From JBEKDJ01 sp050014415 (GTDB lineage Bacteria > Desulfobacterota > BSN033 > UBA1163), in NCBI GenBank assembly GCA_050014415.1, contig JBEKDJ010000089.1, forward strand, positions 1-20,398: a stretch of 20,398 bases of DNA. Reading direction: 5' to 3'. The position numbers and the translations under genes were made by a program. Positions 7,638 to 15,313 of the stretch are shown piece by piece. A model generated the notes under the pieces. The model was given only the letters and a program-made list of their open reading frames with translations. It was not told the DNA's origin and did not search any database. Each line of letters begins with the position of its first letter. Positions within the stretch are counted from its first letter, which is position 1.

Positions 7638-9095
7638 ATGGCAATTCCAAAGGCGATTGAAAGGGTTTCAGATACGATTTGGGAGTTACCCCCTTCCTAC
7701 AAGCAAGGGATGCGCGTTCCTGCTCGCATCTTTGCGACCCAGAAGCTGATGCAAGAGATGGACGAAACGGTTTACGAACAGATCACGAACGTTGCCACGC
7801 TTCCAGGTATTACGAAGTATGCCCTTTGCATGCCCGATGGCCATTTTGGCTATGGGTTTCCCATTGGAGGCGTGGCTGCGATGGATGCAGATGAGGGAGT
7901 GATCTCTCCAGGAGGCATCGGCTTCGACATTAATTGCGGCATGCGCCTTGTCACGACCAACCTCACTTTCGACGAGGTGAAGCCTCACCTCAAGATACTG
8001 GTGGATAGGCTCTACGAAAGAATTCCAGCTGGCGTGGGGAGTACCGGTTTCTTGAAGATATCACGAAACGAGTTTCGAAGGGTTGTAGAGCAGGGGGCCC
8101 GCTGGTGTGTTGAACATGGTTATGGGTGGGAGGAAGATCTGGAGCTGACCGAAGAATCAGGCTGCATCAAAGGGGCCGACTCCTCGAAGATCAGTGAAAA
8201 GGCGATTGACCGCGGTTTTAATCAGATCGGGACATTGGGCTCCGGCAACCACTATCTGGAGATCCAGGTTGCCCAAGAGAGGAATATCATCGATGCAGAG
8301 ATCGCCCGCCTCTTTGGGATCACGATTCCAGATCAGGTCGTGGTGATGTTCCACTGCGGAAGCCGGGGATTCGGCCATCAAGTGGCTACAGATTACCTGC
8401 AGGTGTTTCTGAGGGTGATGGAGAGTAAATATGGCATCAAGATACTGGATCGAGAACTGGCGTCTGCACCCTTTGATTCTCCTGAAGGGAAGAATTACTT
8501 CGCAGCCATGAAGGGCGGCATCAATATGGCCTTTGCCAATCGACAGGTCATCCTGCATCGAATCCGCGAGGTCTTCTCCGATGTATTCGGTCGTTCTCCG
8601 CAGGATTTGGGGATGCATGTGGTCTACGACGTTGCTCATAATACAGCCAAATTGGAACGTCACCTCGTCGATGGCCGAATGAAAGACCTCCTTGTCCATC
8701 GGAAGGGAGCCACTCGTGCCTTCGGTCCCCAGATGGAAGGTATTCCGGACCGCTACAAAAAGGTTGGGCAGCCTGTCATCCTAGGCGGCAGCATGGAGAC
8801 CGGGTCCTACTTGCTGGTCGGCACACCCGGTGGTGACCAGACCTTCTTCAGCACAGCCCATGGCAGTGGTCGGACCATGAGTCGAACCAAGGCGCGGAAG
8901 TTGTGGCATGGAAGAACGCTACAACAAGAGATGGAGGGCCGTGGGATTTACGTCCGGACCGCCTCGTGGTCAGGCTTGGCTGAGGAGGCAGGAGGTGCTT
9001 ACAAGAACATCGATGAAGTCATCGAGGCTACTGAGCAGGCGGGGATCAGCAAGCGGGTAGTGCGCTTTATACCTGTCGGCAATGTAAAGGGATAA
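7638..9095 (+). CDS. rtcB: RNA-splicing ligase RtcB
   Basis: RtcB joins RNA 2',3'-cyclic phosphate or 3'-phosphate ends to 5'-OH ends using GTP and Mn2+, with a covalent histidine-GMP intermediate. This 485-residue copy is of the long archaeal type (Pyrococcus RtcB is 481). The start is ATG 7638, after GGGAGGTGAG; the upstream frame from 7551 is noncoding. Metal ligands are in place: Cys100 in GFDINCGM, His205 in SGNHYLE, His239 in VMFHCGSRG and His334 in VAHNTAK. The nucleophile is His408 in AHGSGRTMSR. All expected residues look intact, so the enzyme should be active. Downstream in the same direction are a CobW-type GTPase and archease, the RtcB activator. Likely roles are tRNA repair or ligation after stress-induced cleavage. 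No intron or sigma-54/RtcR arrangement was seen here. Confidence 0.96.
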   Translation: MAIPKAIERVSDTIWELPPSYKQGMRVPARIFATQKLMQEMDETVYEQITNVATLPGITKYALCMPDGHFGYGFPIGGVAAMDADEGVISPGGIGFDINCGMRLVTTNLTFDEVKPHLKILVDRLYERIPAGVGSTGFLKISRNEFRRVVEQGARWCVEHGYGWEEDLELTEESGCIKGADSSKISEKAIDRGFNQIGTLGSGNHYLEIQVAQERNIIDAEIARLFGITIPDQVVVMFHCGSRGFGHQVATDYLQVFLRVMESKYGIKILDRELASAPFDSPEGKNYFAAMKGGINMAFANRQVILHRIREVFSDVFGRSPQDLGMHVVYDVAHNTAKLERHLVDGRMKDLLVHRKGATRAFGPQMEGIPDRYKKVGQPVILGGSMETGSYLLVGTPGGDQTFFSTAHGSGRTMSRTKARKLWHGRTLQQEMEGRGIYVRTASWSGLAEEAGGAYKNIDEVIEATEQAGISKRVVRFIPVGNVKG

Positions 9096-9100
9096 ATATG

Positions 9101-9207
9101 ATTGCGGAATTCGGATTTCGGAATGCGGGTGGTAAGACCGCCTGTATCGTGGTGGATTTTAGAATTCAATGTCGCACCATGCAATCTACAATCCGCAATC
9201 CGAAGAA
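9101..9207. repeat. Cluster of short TTCGGATT/ATTGCGGA words in the rtcB-GTPase spacer
   Basis: ATTGCGGAATTCGGATTTCG at 9101-9120 and, on the opposite strand, the words ATTCTTCGGATTGCGG at 9191-9207 share the 8-mers TTCGGAT and ATTGCGGA in swapped order. Between them lies an unremarkable stretch. This looks like a piece of a family of intergenic repeats inserted between rtcB and the GTPase gene; whether transcription passes through is not known. Confidence 0.4.
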
Positions 9208-9219
9208 TCAGGATATGCT

Positions 9220-10107
9220 GTGAAAACCCGAACACCTATCACCCTCATCACAGGTCCTCTTGGAAGCGGGAAGACGACTCTGCTTCGTCACATCCTGGAC
9301 ACGGTGCGAAAAAAGATCGCTATCCTTATGAATGAGTTTGGCGAAATCGGAATCGACCGGAAAATCATCGAGGGGAGGAATGTGCGCATTGCCGAGTTGG
9401 ATGGTGGATGCGTTTGCTGCTCGCTCCAGGGAGAGTTTGAAGCGGCAGTGAATGAAGTCATCGACACGGTTGATCCGGAGATGATCGTGGTAGAGACTAC
9501 CGGAGTCGCTGAGCCCGATGCCTTAATCTTCGACATCCAGGAAAGCCTACCCAGGATTAGGCTTGACGGAGTCGTCACTGTCGCAGATGCAGATGCCATG
9601 ATGAGATTCCCTCAACTGGGTCATACGACCAGGATGCAGATTCAAGATGCGGATGCGGTCCTGCTTAACAAGATTGATCTCGTCTCGCCTGAGGATCTGG
9701 ATAAGGTGCAGGAGAAAATCAGGCAGCTTAATGAAGCTGCCCCTATCCTCTTAACTGAGCGTTGCCAGGCCGATTCAGACTTGCTCTTTGGAATTGCACG
9801 GGACCGGGTGATTCAGCCGCCTCAGCATGTTCATCAGCCGGAGTTCAAGTCCTTCAGCCATGTCAGCCAGGCTCTTTTCGATCGAGACCTTTTTGAACAG
9901 TTCGCCGACCATCTCAGGAATGTCTATCGAGCCAAGGGATTTGTCTGCTTTCCGGAGGGATCCTATCTTTTCAACTATGTGGCCGGCCGCTGGGAATTGG
10001 AACCTTTTCGTGAAGAGAAGACGGCCCTGGTCTTCATCGGCAAGAGGATCGAATTAGAGAAGCCAAGGATCCTCGAAGAGCTTAAGAAATGTGAACTGGA
10101 GGCATGA
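9220..10107 (+). CDS. CobW/G3E-family GTPase (metal chaperone-like)
   Basis: A 295-residue G3E (CobW/P47K/HypB-type) GTPase. Such proteins bind a transition metal through a Cys motif and use GTP hydrolysis to load target enzymes. GTG 9220 is the likely start, since AGGA lies seven bases upstream and the first strand of the G domain follows at once; an ATG at 9169 lies in repeat sequence. Motifs are Walker A GPLGSGKTT (12-20), metal-binding GGCVCC (62-67), ETTGVAEPD (92-100) and the guanine-specific NKID (150-153). The C-terminal half carries a CobW_C-like domain, with a His-rich linker (PPQHVHQPEF) before it. It lies 124 bases after rtcB and its stop overlaps the archease start region by one base of spacing. 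It is therefore a candidate for supplying metal to RtcB, which needs Mn2+. That link is inference; the true metal is unknown. Confidence 0.9.
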   Translation: MKTRTPITLITGPLGSGKTTLLRHILDTVRKKIAILMNEFGEIGIDRKIIEGRNVRIAELDGGCVCCSLQGEFEAAVNEVIDTVDPEMIVVETTGVAEPDALIFDIQESLPRIRLDGVVTVADADAMMRFPQLGHTTRMQIQDADAVLLNKIDLVSPEDLDKVQEKIRQLNEAAPILLTERCQADSDLLFGIARDRVIQPPQHVHQPEFKSFSHVSQALFDRDLFEQFADHLRNVYRAKGFVCFPEGSYLFNYVAGRWELEPFREEKTALVFIGKRIELEKPRILEELKKCELEA

Positions 10108-10108
10108 G

Positions 10109-10540
10109 ATGCCATACGAATTCCTGGAAGATGTTGCTACAGCAGATATTGCCTTTAGGGCCTGGGGAAAGGATTTGGAAGAGACGTTTATCGCTGCGGC
10201 CGAGGCCACAATGAATGTGATGGTTGAGGAGCTTGATTCCATTCGGCCCCGAGAAAGACGTGAGTTCAAACTTGAAGATGATGCTCTCGACATGCTCCTT
10301 CTTAATTTTCTCCAAGAACTGATCTACTACAAAGATGCCGAGAGACTGCTATTGAGGGTCAATCAGGTTGAGATCAAGGGAGAAAATCAACATCAGATTC
10401 TAGAGGCGACGGCAGTGGGTGAGAAACTCGATCCAGTCTGCCACCGTACTCGGGTTGATGTGAAAGCTGTTACCCTGCATCGTTTTCGTCTCGAAAAGAC
10501 TGACCAGGGTTGGGAGGTCTTTGTCATCCTCGATATCTGA
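10109..10540 (+). CDS. Archease (RtcB cofactor)
   Basis: A 143-residue archease, the small protein that speeds RtcB guanylylation and allows multiple turnover. ATG 10109 is used: GGAGG lies six bases before it and the preceding GTPase stop is one base away, so the two are translationally linked. Family marks are the opening YEFLEDVATADIAFRAWGKD, with Asp residues matching the metal site of known archeases, and the ending DVKAVTLHRFRLEK followed by the terminal LDI. Length is normal. Its presence with rtcB and the GTPase in one direction argues for a single RNA-ligation operon. Confidence 0.93.
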   Translation: MPYEFLEDVATADIAFRAWGKDLEETFIAAAEATMNVMVEELDSIRPRERREFKLEDDALDMLLLNFLQELIYYKDAERLLLRVNQVEIKGENQHQILEATAVGEKLDPVCHRTRVDVKAVTLHRFRLEKTDQGWEVFVILDI

Positions 10541-10596
10541 TGGGCCTGGCAGCTCATCATCGTCAAAAACCTTAAAATACTACATTTTCAGTCATG

Positions 10597-10618
10597 AAAT
10601 AGGGTATCCGCCCTATTT
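10597..10618 (+). terminator. Hairpin after archease gene
   Basis: AAATAGGG (10597-10604) pairs perfectly with CCCTATTT (10611-10618) around a 6-base loop, 57 bases after the archease stop. The run of T at the 3' side is short, so termination strength is uncertain. Confidence 0.5.
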
Positions 10619-10732
10619 ACCTCCACTTAGTTATGAGAAAGAATGCTGATAGAGAGAGGCTACCCGCTCAGGGGAGGATGGTGGCGAATCATCATCGAGA
10701 AACCCAATCAGCAAAGATAGGAGGAACGATCG

Positions 10733-10933
10733 ATGGAATGGGGAATTACCTTCTTGGATGAATTGCAGAAAATGAAGGAAGAAATGGACCGGAAGTGGAA
10801 TGACCTCTTTGAAAGAAGCCCGGGAAAGAAAGAGGAGGAGGCATCACAATGGGTTGAGAAGCTTCCAAAATTCGAAGGGGCGGGGAGGAGGAGTTCAAGA
10901 TCACGCTCAAGCAAAACTATCAAATCATTCTAG
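10733..10933 (+). CDS. Small charged protein, N-terminus like Hsp20 family
   Basis: A 66-residue protein with a strong binding site (AGGAGG, nine bases before ATG 10733). Its start, FLDELQKMKEEMDRKWNDLF, has the amphipathic helix typical of the N-terminal arm of Hsp20 small heat-shock proteins. A charged middle (SPGKKEEEASQWVEKLPKFE) and a Ser/Arg-rich tail ending KTIKSF follow. No alpha-crystallin domain is present, and the bases after the stop show none in another frame. It is either a free-standing small protein or an Hsp20 gene that lost its core. The good ribosome site favours a real gene. Confidence 0.55.
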   Translation: MEWGITFLDELQKMKEEMDRKWNDLFERSPGKKEEEASQWVEKLPKFEGAGRRSSRSRSSKTIKSF

Positions 10934-11241
10934 CAACGAGCAATTCTGACAACTGATTAGAGAAGAGCTCTTTTTTCAAAGGTCGGAGTTACCGCCAGGA
11001 ACGAATAAGACCAGATGTCCTCTGGGTTAGGAGGGAAGGCTGGCCGCCTCTTCTAATTCATGAAATTGTGCTTCAAGATCACTCATTTTTGGAATACCTG
11101 CAAAATACAGTCTATCCGAATTTGGCCGGATAACTTAGGGAAGAGGGAGTCGAGGATTCAAATGCTTAAGTTCCTCTTCACCTGAACCCTCGTCCTCCTG
11201 AGTCCTCGAACCCTTTCTGTCGGCTCATTGGGAGAAAACCC
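10934..11241. other. Intergenic region with inverted repeats
   Basis: No gene is visible. Two inverted repeats occur: TATCCG/CGGATA (11113-11132, 8-base loop), and GTCGAGGATTCA (11149-11160) against TGAACCCTCGTC (11183-11194; 10 of 12 pair). The second sits within a run of CCTCGAACCC-like words extending to 11213, suggesting a dispersed intergenic repeat in front of the hydrolase gene. Confidence 0.45.
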
Positions 11242-12048
11242 ATGATCGATTATTCTGTTCTGGACCAGCCTTCGGTACTCCAGTTTATTTTCTATCCCCG
11301 GAAGGATCACCCTTTGTGCTTGGATAATGCTTTCGACTTTTCTGTCCCTGTTGATCCTGATGTCTCGATTTCATGTCGTTTTTATGTCGGTGACCAACAT
11401 TGGCCATGGATTCTATTCTTCCATGGTAATGGCGAGGTAGCCAGTGACTACGATGGAATTGCTCCTCAGTATCATCAGATAAAGCTAAACTTAGTCGTTG
11501 CCGATTACAGGGGCTATGGAGCAAGCAACGGCATTCCAACTTTGGGGGGCCTCGTTTACGACTCTCATATCATTTTCGACGCAGTAAGAAGGGAATTGGC
11601 CGGAAGAGATCTCAGAAACGATCTGTGGGTTATGGGAAGGTCTCTAGGGAGCATTCCCGCCTTGGAGCTGGCACATCAGCATCAGAAAGTCATTCATGGG
11701 CTCATCATAGAGAGCGGATGTCCGAGCTTCATAAGGGTTATTAGGCATTTAGGAATACCTACTTACGGCGTCGACTTGGAAAAAATCGACCATGAATGTA
11801 TTGAGATGATTATGAGAATAACCGTTCCGACTCTCATTATTCACGGCGAGAAAGATACCCTTATTCCCCCCAGAGAGGCTAAAGATCTATATCGGTACCT
11901 TGGATCGGATAATAAGCAATTGGTCATCATTCCTTCAGCGAACCATAATGATATTCTGTCTGTTGGCTTTCAGAAGTATTTCGAATCCCTTCAACAATTT
12001 GTTGAAGTAACGGACAGAAGAAACGGAGCTAAGAAAAAAACAAAGTAA
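11242..12048 (+). CDS. Alpha/beta hydrolase, serine-type
   Basis: A 268-residue alpha/beta-hydrolase of the BEM46/FrsA-like type. ATG 11242 follows GGGAG at seven bases. Motifs in order are the oxyanion segment FFHGNGEVASDY (59-70), VVADYRGYGASNG (85-97), the nucleophile elbow GRSLG (Ser134), the acid Asp205 in HGEKDTLIP, and His235 in PSANHNDI, which complete the triad. There is no signal peptide, so it is cytoplasmic. The substrate cannot be told; peptidase, esterase or thioesterase action are all possible. The C-terminus is Lys-rich (GAKKKTK). It is transcribed alone, converging on the zinc-ribbon gene with a 37-base gap. Confidence 0.85.
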   Translation: MIDYSVLDQPSVLQFIFYPRKDHPLCLDNAFDFSVPVDPDVSISCRFYVGDQHWPWILFFHGNGEVASDYDGIAPQYHQIKLNLVVADYRGYGASNGIPTLGGLVYDSHIIFDAVRRELAGRDLRNDLWVMGRSLGSIPALELAHQHQKVIHGLIIESGCPSFIRVIRHLGIPTYGVDLEKIDHECIEMIMRITVPTLIIHGEKDTLIPPREAKDLYRYLGSDNKQLVIIPSANHNDILSVGFQKYFESLQQFVEVTDRRNGAKKKTK

Positions 12049-12085
12049 GTTCTTTAAAATTGGATAACAGAATTGTATTTCTCCG

Positions 12086-12352
12086 CTAAATGGCGAGATG
12101 GGGTCTCTTTCGCCTCTTATTGAAATGAAGAGGCCTGACGTCTTCCTCTCCCTTTTGCTTTTTTATTGGTTTCTGTATTTTTGTCTCCCTCGTCCTTGTC
12201 AAAACTCCGCAGTCAGGACATCTTCTCACCAGTTTGCAATCATCCCCCGGCGCATAGTACCCTTCAGCCCTATCCCAAGTGGCTAAACATTCAAAGCTGC
12301 TTAACACCTCCGCAAGTATCTTCTTACAATTTGGACAGTATGCTTTTCCCAT
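12086..12352 (-). CDS. Small zinc-ribbon protein
   Basis: An 88-residue protein with AAAGGCGG before the ATG at 12352. Two knuckles, YCPNC (Cys6, Cys9) and RCPDCG (Cys45, Cys48), form a four-Cys zinc ribbon; Cys22 and Cys39 are extra. The C-terminal third is highly basic (KIQKPIKKQKGEEDVRP and a KRRKRP end), suggesting nucleic-acid contact. I recognise no specific family. It converges with the upstream hydrolase gene and has the repeat-rich spacer behind it. Confidence 0.65.
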   Translation of the reverse strand: MGKAYCPNCKKILAEVLSSFECLATWDRAEGYYAPGDDCKLVRRCPDCGVLTRTRETKIQKPIKKQKGEEDVRPLHFNKRRKRPHLAI

Positions 12353-12790
12353 ATAGACCGCCTTTCTATGAGGAATAATTACAGGGCTACTTGTGTCGGA
12401 TCAGCCCTTCAGTGTAAATATGGTAATGAAGCTCGATTTATGCAAGTAGTGCGGAGGTATTTCAACAGCTGAACCTTGTAAGCAATACGATATGTCATAT
12501 TGGGCATGGATTGCCTCGGATGGGTAAGGCAGATCTTCTCGCCCCCTGCTCTTGGGTTGCATCTGCCATCTCTATTGCTCGTGAGAATACAGGTCTCCCC
12601 TTCAAGGCCCCGGACAACATCCCTGAGTCTTCCAGACTTTCCTTCTTGATGGCCCTTGTCGAACTCTTGTTCGATCTTCAAACCTTGTACCGATTAATCA
12701 TGCGAGATTGTAACGTCAGGTCATTAAAAATGGCATAATAGTAAAACTTCAGGGCTTTTGAGAAGGATCTTTTATAGCCTCATTTATTGT

Positions 12791-12860
12791 GTCATTCCCG
12801 TGCAAACGGGAATCCAGAACCTAATAAAAACACCTGGATTCCTGCTTTCGCAGGAATGAC
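12791..12860. repeat. Palindromic intergenic repeat, copy 1 (dRS3-like ends)
   Basis: The 70-base element starts GTCATTCCC and ends GGGAATGAC-like (CAGGAATGAC), with inverted 27-base ends. Each end is itself a small hairpin (ATTCCC-N8-GGGAAT on the left; ATTCCTGC...GCAGGAAT on the right), and an AT-rich centre lies between. A second copy is at 16001-16071. The end pattern equals the dRS3 consensus known from Neisseria, but the organism is different. It is probably a dispersed non-coding repeat. Confidence 0.85.
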
Positions 12861-13117
12861 AGCCTTAAAAAACCTATGGTTAGGGCGGTCTTCAAAGCAC
12901 TAAAGTGTTACGTATAATAAATAAATGCTGTCTGTCTGGTATTTCCTGAAGGGAATGACTATCTTATCTTGCATGGTTGTTTTTATGCAGGGTCATATTC
13001 TCCGGCGGGGATCTGACACCTAGTATCCAAGACTTTGATAAAAAAGTGATTTTACCAAGACTGTTCAAAAACACCCACATGCAAGTTGAGTTTTACGGAA
13101 TCTCGCTTGGGGGGGGT

Positions 13118-13230
13118 CCTCAAATCCTGAGGTGTGAGGGGCACATGCACGTACGCCCTAACAACGCTTGCGCTCCAGAGCGCTTCAGCGCGCAGGGGAT
13201 GAGGGACGAAGGAAATCCCTCGAAGCGCGT
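13118..13230. other. GC-rich structured segment before the CysRS-like gene
   Basis: Successive hairpins are visible: CCTCA/TGAGG (13118-13132), GCGCT/AGCGC (13170-13174 with 13179-13183), and a compound stem with CGCGC (13189-13193)/GCGCG (13225-13229) enclosing GAGGGA (13201-13206)/TCCCTC (13216-13221). This could be a leader RNA or a dispersed repeat. A minus-strand frame (13052-13276) crosses it but has no clear binding site. Confidence 0.35.
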
Positions 13231-13300
13231 GATAGATGGGCATCTTTGAGCAGGCCGCTAGAAAGCCCCAGATCACCCGAAAGACCCTAGGGAGTTGTTA

Positions 13301-14515
13301 ATGTTGCGGATTTTTAACACGCTTGGGAAGAAGCTGGAAAATTTCAGGTCAGTCGATGAGAAGAGCGCTCATGTATTTACTTGCGGTCCTTCTGTATATC
13401 AGAGATCTCATATTGGGAACTTCAGGACTTTTTTATTTGAGGACATTCTCATCCGTTATCTGGGATACTCCGGCTTTTCTGTGAAGCGTGGCATGAATTT
13501 TACAGACATTGAAGATAAGGCATTTGCAGAAGCCAAAAGAAGAAAGATGAACGTGAAAGATCTGACTGAAGAGAATATCAGGAATTTCCTTCGTGAAATG
13601 AAGCTTTTGAAGATGAGGGTTCCGGATTATCTCCCCCGGGCATCCGAAGCGGTCGAAGAAACAGTTGAAATCATCAAACAGCTCCTCAGCCGTAAGATAG
13701 CTTACTGGTATCAGGGGAACGTCTATTTTGATCCGCTGAAGTATTCGCGATTTGGGGAGCTTTACGGATTGGATATGACCAGATGGCCCAGGGAAAAAAG
13801 GAGATTTCATAAGGATACTTATCCTGGCATGAGATGGAATCGGGGAGATTTTATTCTATGGCATGGATACAAGAGGGGAGACCTCTACTGGGATACGCCG
13901 ATTGGCAGAGGGAGACCTTCCTGGAACATTCAGGATTCAAGCGTGATTCTTAAGCATTATCATGGGACGCTTTCCATCTATTGCGGCGGGATTGACAACC
14001 TTTTCCGTCATCATGACTACACACGGGCTATCATTGAATCTGTACGGCCTCACCCCATGACGAGATTTTGGCTCCATTGTCATCATCTCATTGTGCAAGG
14101 TCAGAAGATGGCAAAGAGCAGAGGAAATATCTATTATGTTGAGGATCTCCTACAGGATGGATACACGGCTGATGAGATCAGATTCTTTCTCATCTATGGC
14201 CATTACCGGAAAGAGCTGGAATACACGAAGGAGAAGATGCGATTGGCAGCGGAAAGACTGAGATATCTTAAGAGAAAAAAGAAGGCGATCGGCCGAAAGG
14301 CAGACCAAACATCAGAGGTGGATCAGAAGGCTTTAAAGAAAGTCAGAGAAGCCTTCACAAGAAAAATGGATGACGATCTTAATGTCGAGAAAGCTTTTGA
14401 TGAACTGAACGAGTTATTCGAGCATATCAAACCGGAAACTCTCAAGCCGAAGACCGCATCAGGATTGATAAAGGGTTTAAAAGAAGTTGACCAGGTCTTA
14501 GGGGTCCTGTTCTAG
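13301..14515 (+). CDS. Cysteinyl-tRNA synthetase-like class I ligase (paralogue)
   Basis: A 404-residue class I aminoacyl-tRNA-synthetase fold closest to CysRS. ATG 13301 follows GGAG at six bases; an upstream TTG at 13295 is less likely. Kept features are TCGPSVYQ (Cys28), the HIGH-type SHIGN (36-40), GGIDNLFRHHD (229-239) and KMAKS (269-273). True CysRS holds zinc with Cys28, Cys209, His234 and Glu238 (E. coli). Here the second Cys is Asp212 (WNIQDSSV), and the Glu position reads Thr241, while the His pair is kept. Two of four zinc ligands are thus missing, so amino-acid choice may differ. The C-terminal part (about 300-404) is helical with a shortened tail against about 460 residues in CysRS, so anticodon binding may be lost. 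It could act on a small molecule, as MshC does, or serve as a second CysRS. No true cysS is in the window to compare. Confidence 0.8.
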   Translation: MLRIFNTLGKKLENFRSVDEKSAHVFTCGPSVYQRSHIGNFRTFLFEDILIRYLGYSGFSVKRGMNFTDIEDKAFAEAKRRKMNVKDLTEENIRNFLREMKLLKMRVPDYLPRASEAVEETVEIIKQLLSRKIAYWYQGNVYFDPLKYSRFGELYGLDMTRWPREKRRFHKDTYPGMRWNRGDFILWHGYKRGDLYWDTPIGRGRPSWNIQDSSVILKHYHGTLSIYCGGIDNLFRHHDYTRAIIESVRPHPMTRFWLHCHHLIVQGQKMAKSRGNIYYVEDLLQDGYTADEIRFFLIYGHYRKELEYTKEKMRLAAERLRYLKRKKKAIGRKADQTSEVDQKALKKVREAFTRKMDDDLNVEKAFDELNELFEHIKPETLKPKTASGLIKGLKEVDQVLGVLF

Positions 14516-14562
14516 CCTCAAGAGATTGTCTTGCCTCATTCCAGTGCCTTCCCTGCTGACGC

Positions 14563-14598
14563 AAAAAGAAGCCACCCGAGACGATCTCAGGTGGCTTC
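14563..14598 (-). terminator. Rho-independent terminator of the minus-strand DUF1059 gene
   Basis: GAAGCCACC (14568-14576) pairs with GGTGGCTTC (14590-14598); one mismatch and GAGA/TCTC extend the stem to a 3-base loop. On the minus strand the stem is followed by TTTTT (14567-14563). It may also end the CysRS-like transcript arriving from the left. Confidence 0.85.
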
Positions 14599-14606
14599 CT
14601 AACATG

Positions 14607-14792
14607 TTAACAACGTTCCACCTCGCGAATCGCTGAACGGGCCTTGTCATATAGATCCTTTGGAATCTCTTCCATATTATGGTCTTTTTTGGCATGTTCT
14701 TTCGCCTTCCTAAAAACCTCATCCTCTGTTTTCCCACAGATGACAAAGTCACAATCTGCACCTATGTCCTTACAACTGAGACTTTTGTTCAT
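14607..14792 (-). CDS. DUF1059 family small protein
   Basis: A 61-residue protein starting MNKSLSCKDIGADCDF. The chosen ATG at 14792 has GGGAGG about eight bases upstream; a GTG at 14801 would leave no spacing. The SCKDIGADCDF opening with two Cys and the DLYDKARSAI ending identify DUF1059, a family of uncertain function found widely in bacteria and archaea. It ends at a strong terminator. A second member lies 246 bases away on the other strand. Confidence 0.85.
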   Translation of the reverse strand: MNKSLSCKDIGADCDFVICGKTEDEVFRKAKEHAKKDHNMEEIPKDLYDKARSAIREVERC

Positions 14793-14986
14793 TTCTAACA
14801 CCTCCCTCTTTAAAAGATATCCAATCTATCTCATATCAAGAGATAATCATTCCTCTTTCCAGAAACAAGCCCGTCTACGCCTTAAGAAACGATAAAGACC
14901 CAGTCGTTCAGTCTTGCCTTTCCAAGCAGACAAGCGGCTGAAATACATCGTTTCAAGACCTCAGATAACAATAACTCATTTTACCC

Positions 14987-15014
14987 TTGAATCCCGAAAA
15001 AAGATAATTATCCT
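14987..15014 (+). promoter_or_regulatory. Possible promoter of the + strand DUF1059 gene
   Basis: TTGAAT (14987-14992), 16 bases, TATCCT (15009-15014). The match is moderate and the spacing short by one. A perfect palindrome GATAATTATC (15003-15012) overlaps the -10 and could be an operator. Confidence 0.35.
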
Positions 15015-15038
15015 TGTATTAAGGGAGGAGGTGCCAAC

Positions 15039-15263
15039 ATGGACAAAATGGTTAGCTGTAAAGATATTGGGTCGGAGTGCACTTTTACGGCTTGCGCAGA
15101 AACGGAGACAGAGCTCTTTGAGAAGGTTCTGGAACACGGCCGGTCCGTTCACGGCATGAAAGAGTTCTCGCCAGACTTTTATAACAAAGTGCGTGCTTCC
15201 ATTCAAGAGGGATATTGCGACCTGGAAGATGAGCTGTGCAAATTCGGAGGGTGCGGTTGCTAG
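15039..15263 (+). CDS. DUF1059 family small protein, paralogue with Cys-rich tail
   Basis: A 74-residue protein (MDKMVSCKDIGSECTF), with GGAGGAGG eight bases before the ATG. It aligns with the neighbouring 61-residue protein through SCKDIGxxCxF and DFYNKVRASI, so the two arose by duplication. Its extra tail, EDELCKFGGCGC, adds three Cys and could bind metal. It lies 246 bases from the other copy in divergent orientation, and 50 bases before the VOC gene in the same direction, so these two probably form a transcript. Confidence 0.85.
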   Translation: MDKMVSCKDIGSECTFTACAETETELFEKVLEHGRSVHGMKEFSPDFYNKVRASIQEGYCDLEDELCKFGGCGC

Positions 15264-15313
15264 GTGGAATGAAGGGGATACCGTTCCTCTACCAGGCAAG
15301 AAAGGAGGTTACT

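Larger units (their letters stand above)
12353..13300. other. Gene-poor spacer with repeats and hairpins
   Basis: No gene with a good binding site and plausible product was found. Frames at 12409-12681 (minus), 12511-12738 (plus) and 12977-13249 (plus) lack binding sites and recognisable features. The region holds a 70-base palindromic repeat (12791-12860) and a GC-rich structured stretch (13118-13230), which lies directly before the CysRS-like gene. Confidence 0.5.

Noticed and set aside
8157..8699. A 180-codon open frame on the minus strand
   Set aside because: It lies wholly inside rtcB, has no ribosome site, and reads as the antisense shadow of a well-identified gene.
12409..12681. A 90-codon minus-strand frame in the spacer
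   Set aside because: No ribosome site and no known motif; left as unassigned rather than called a gene.
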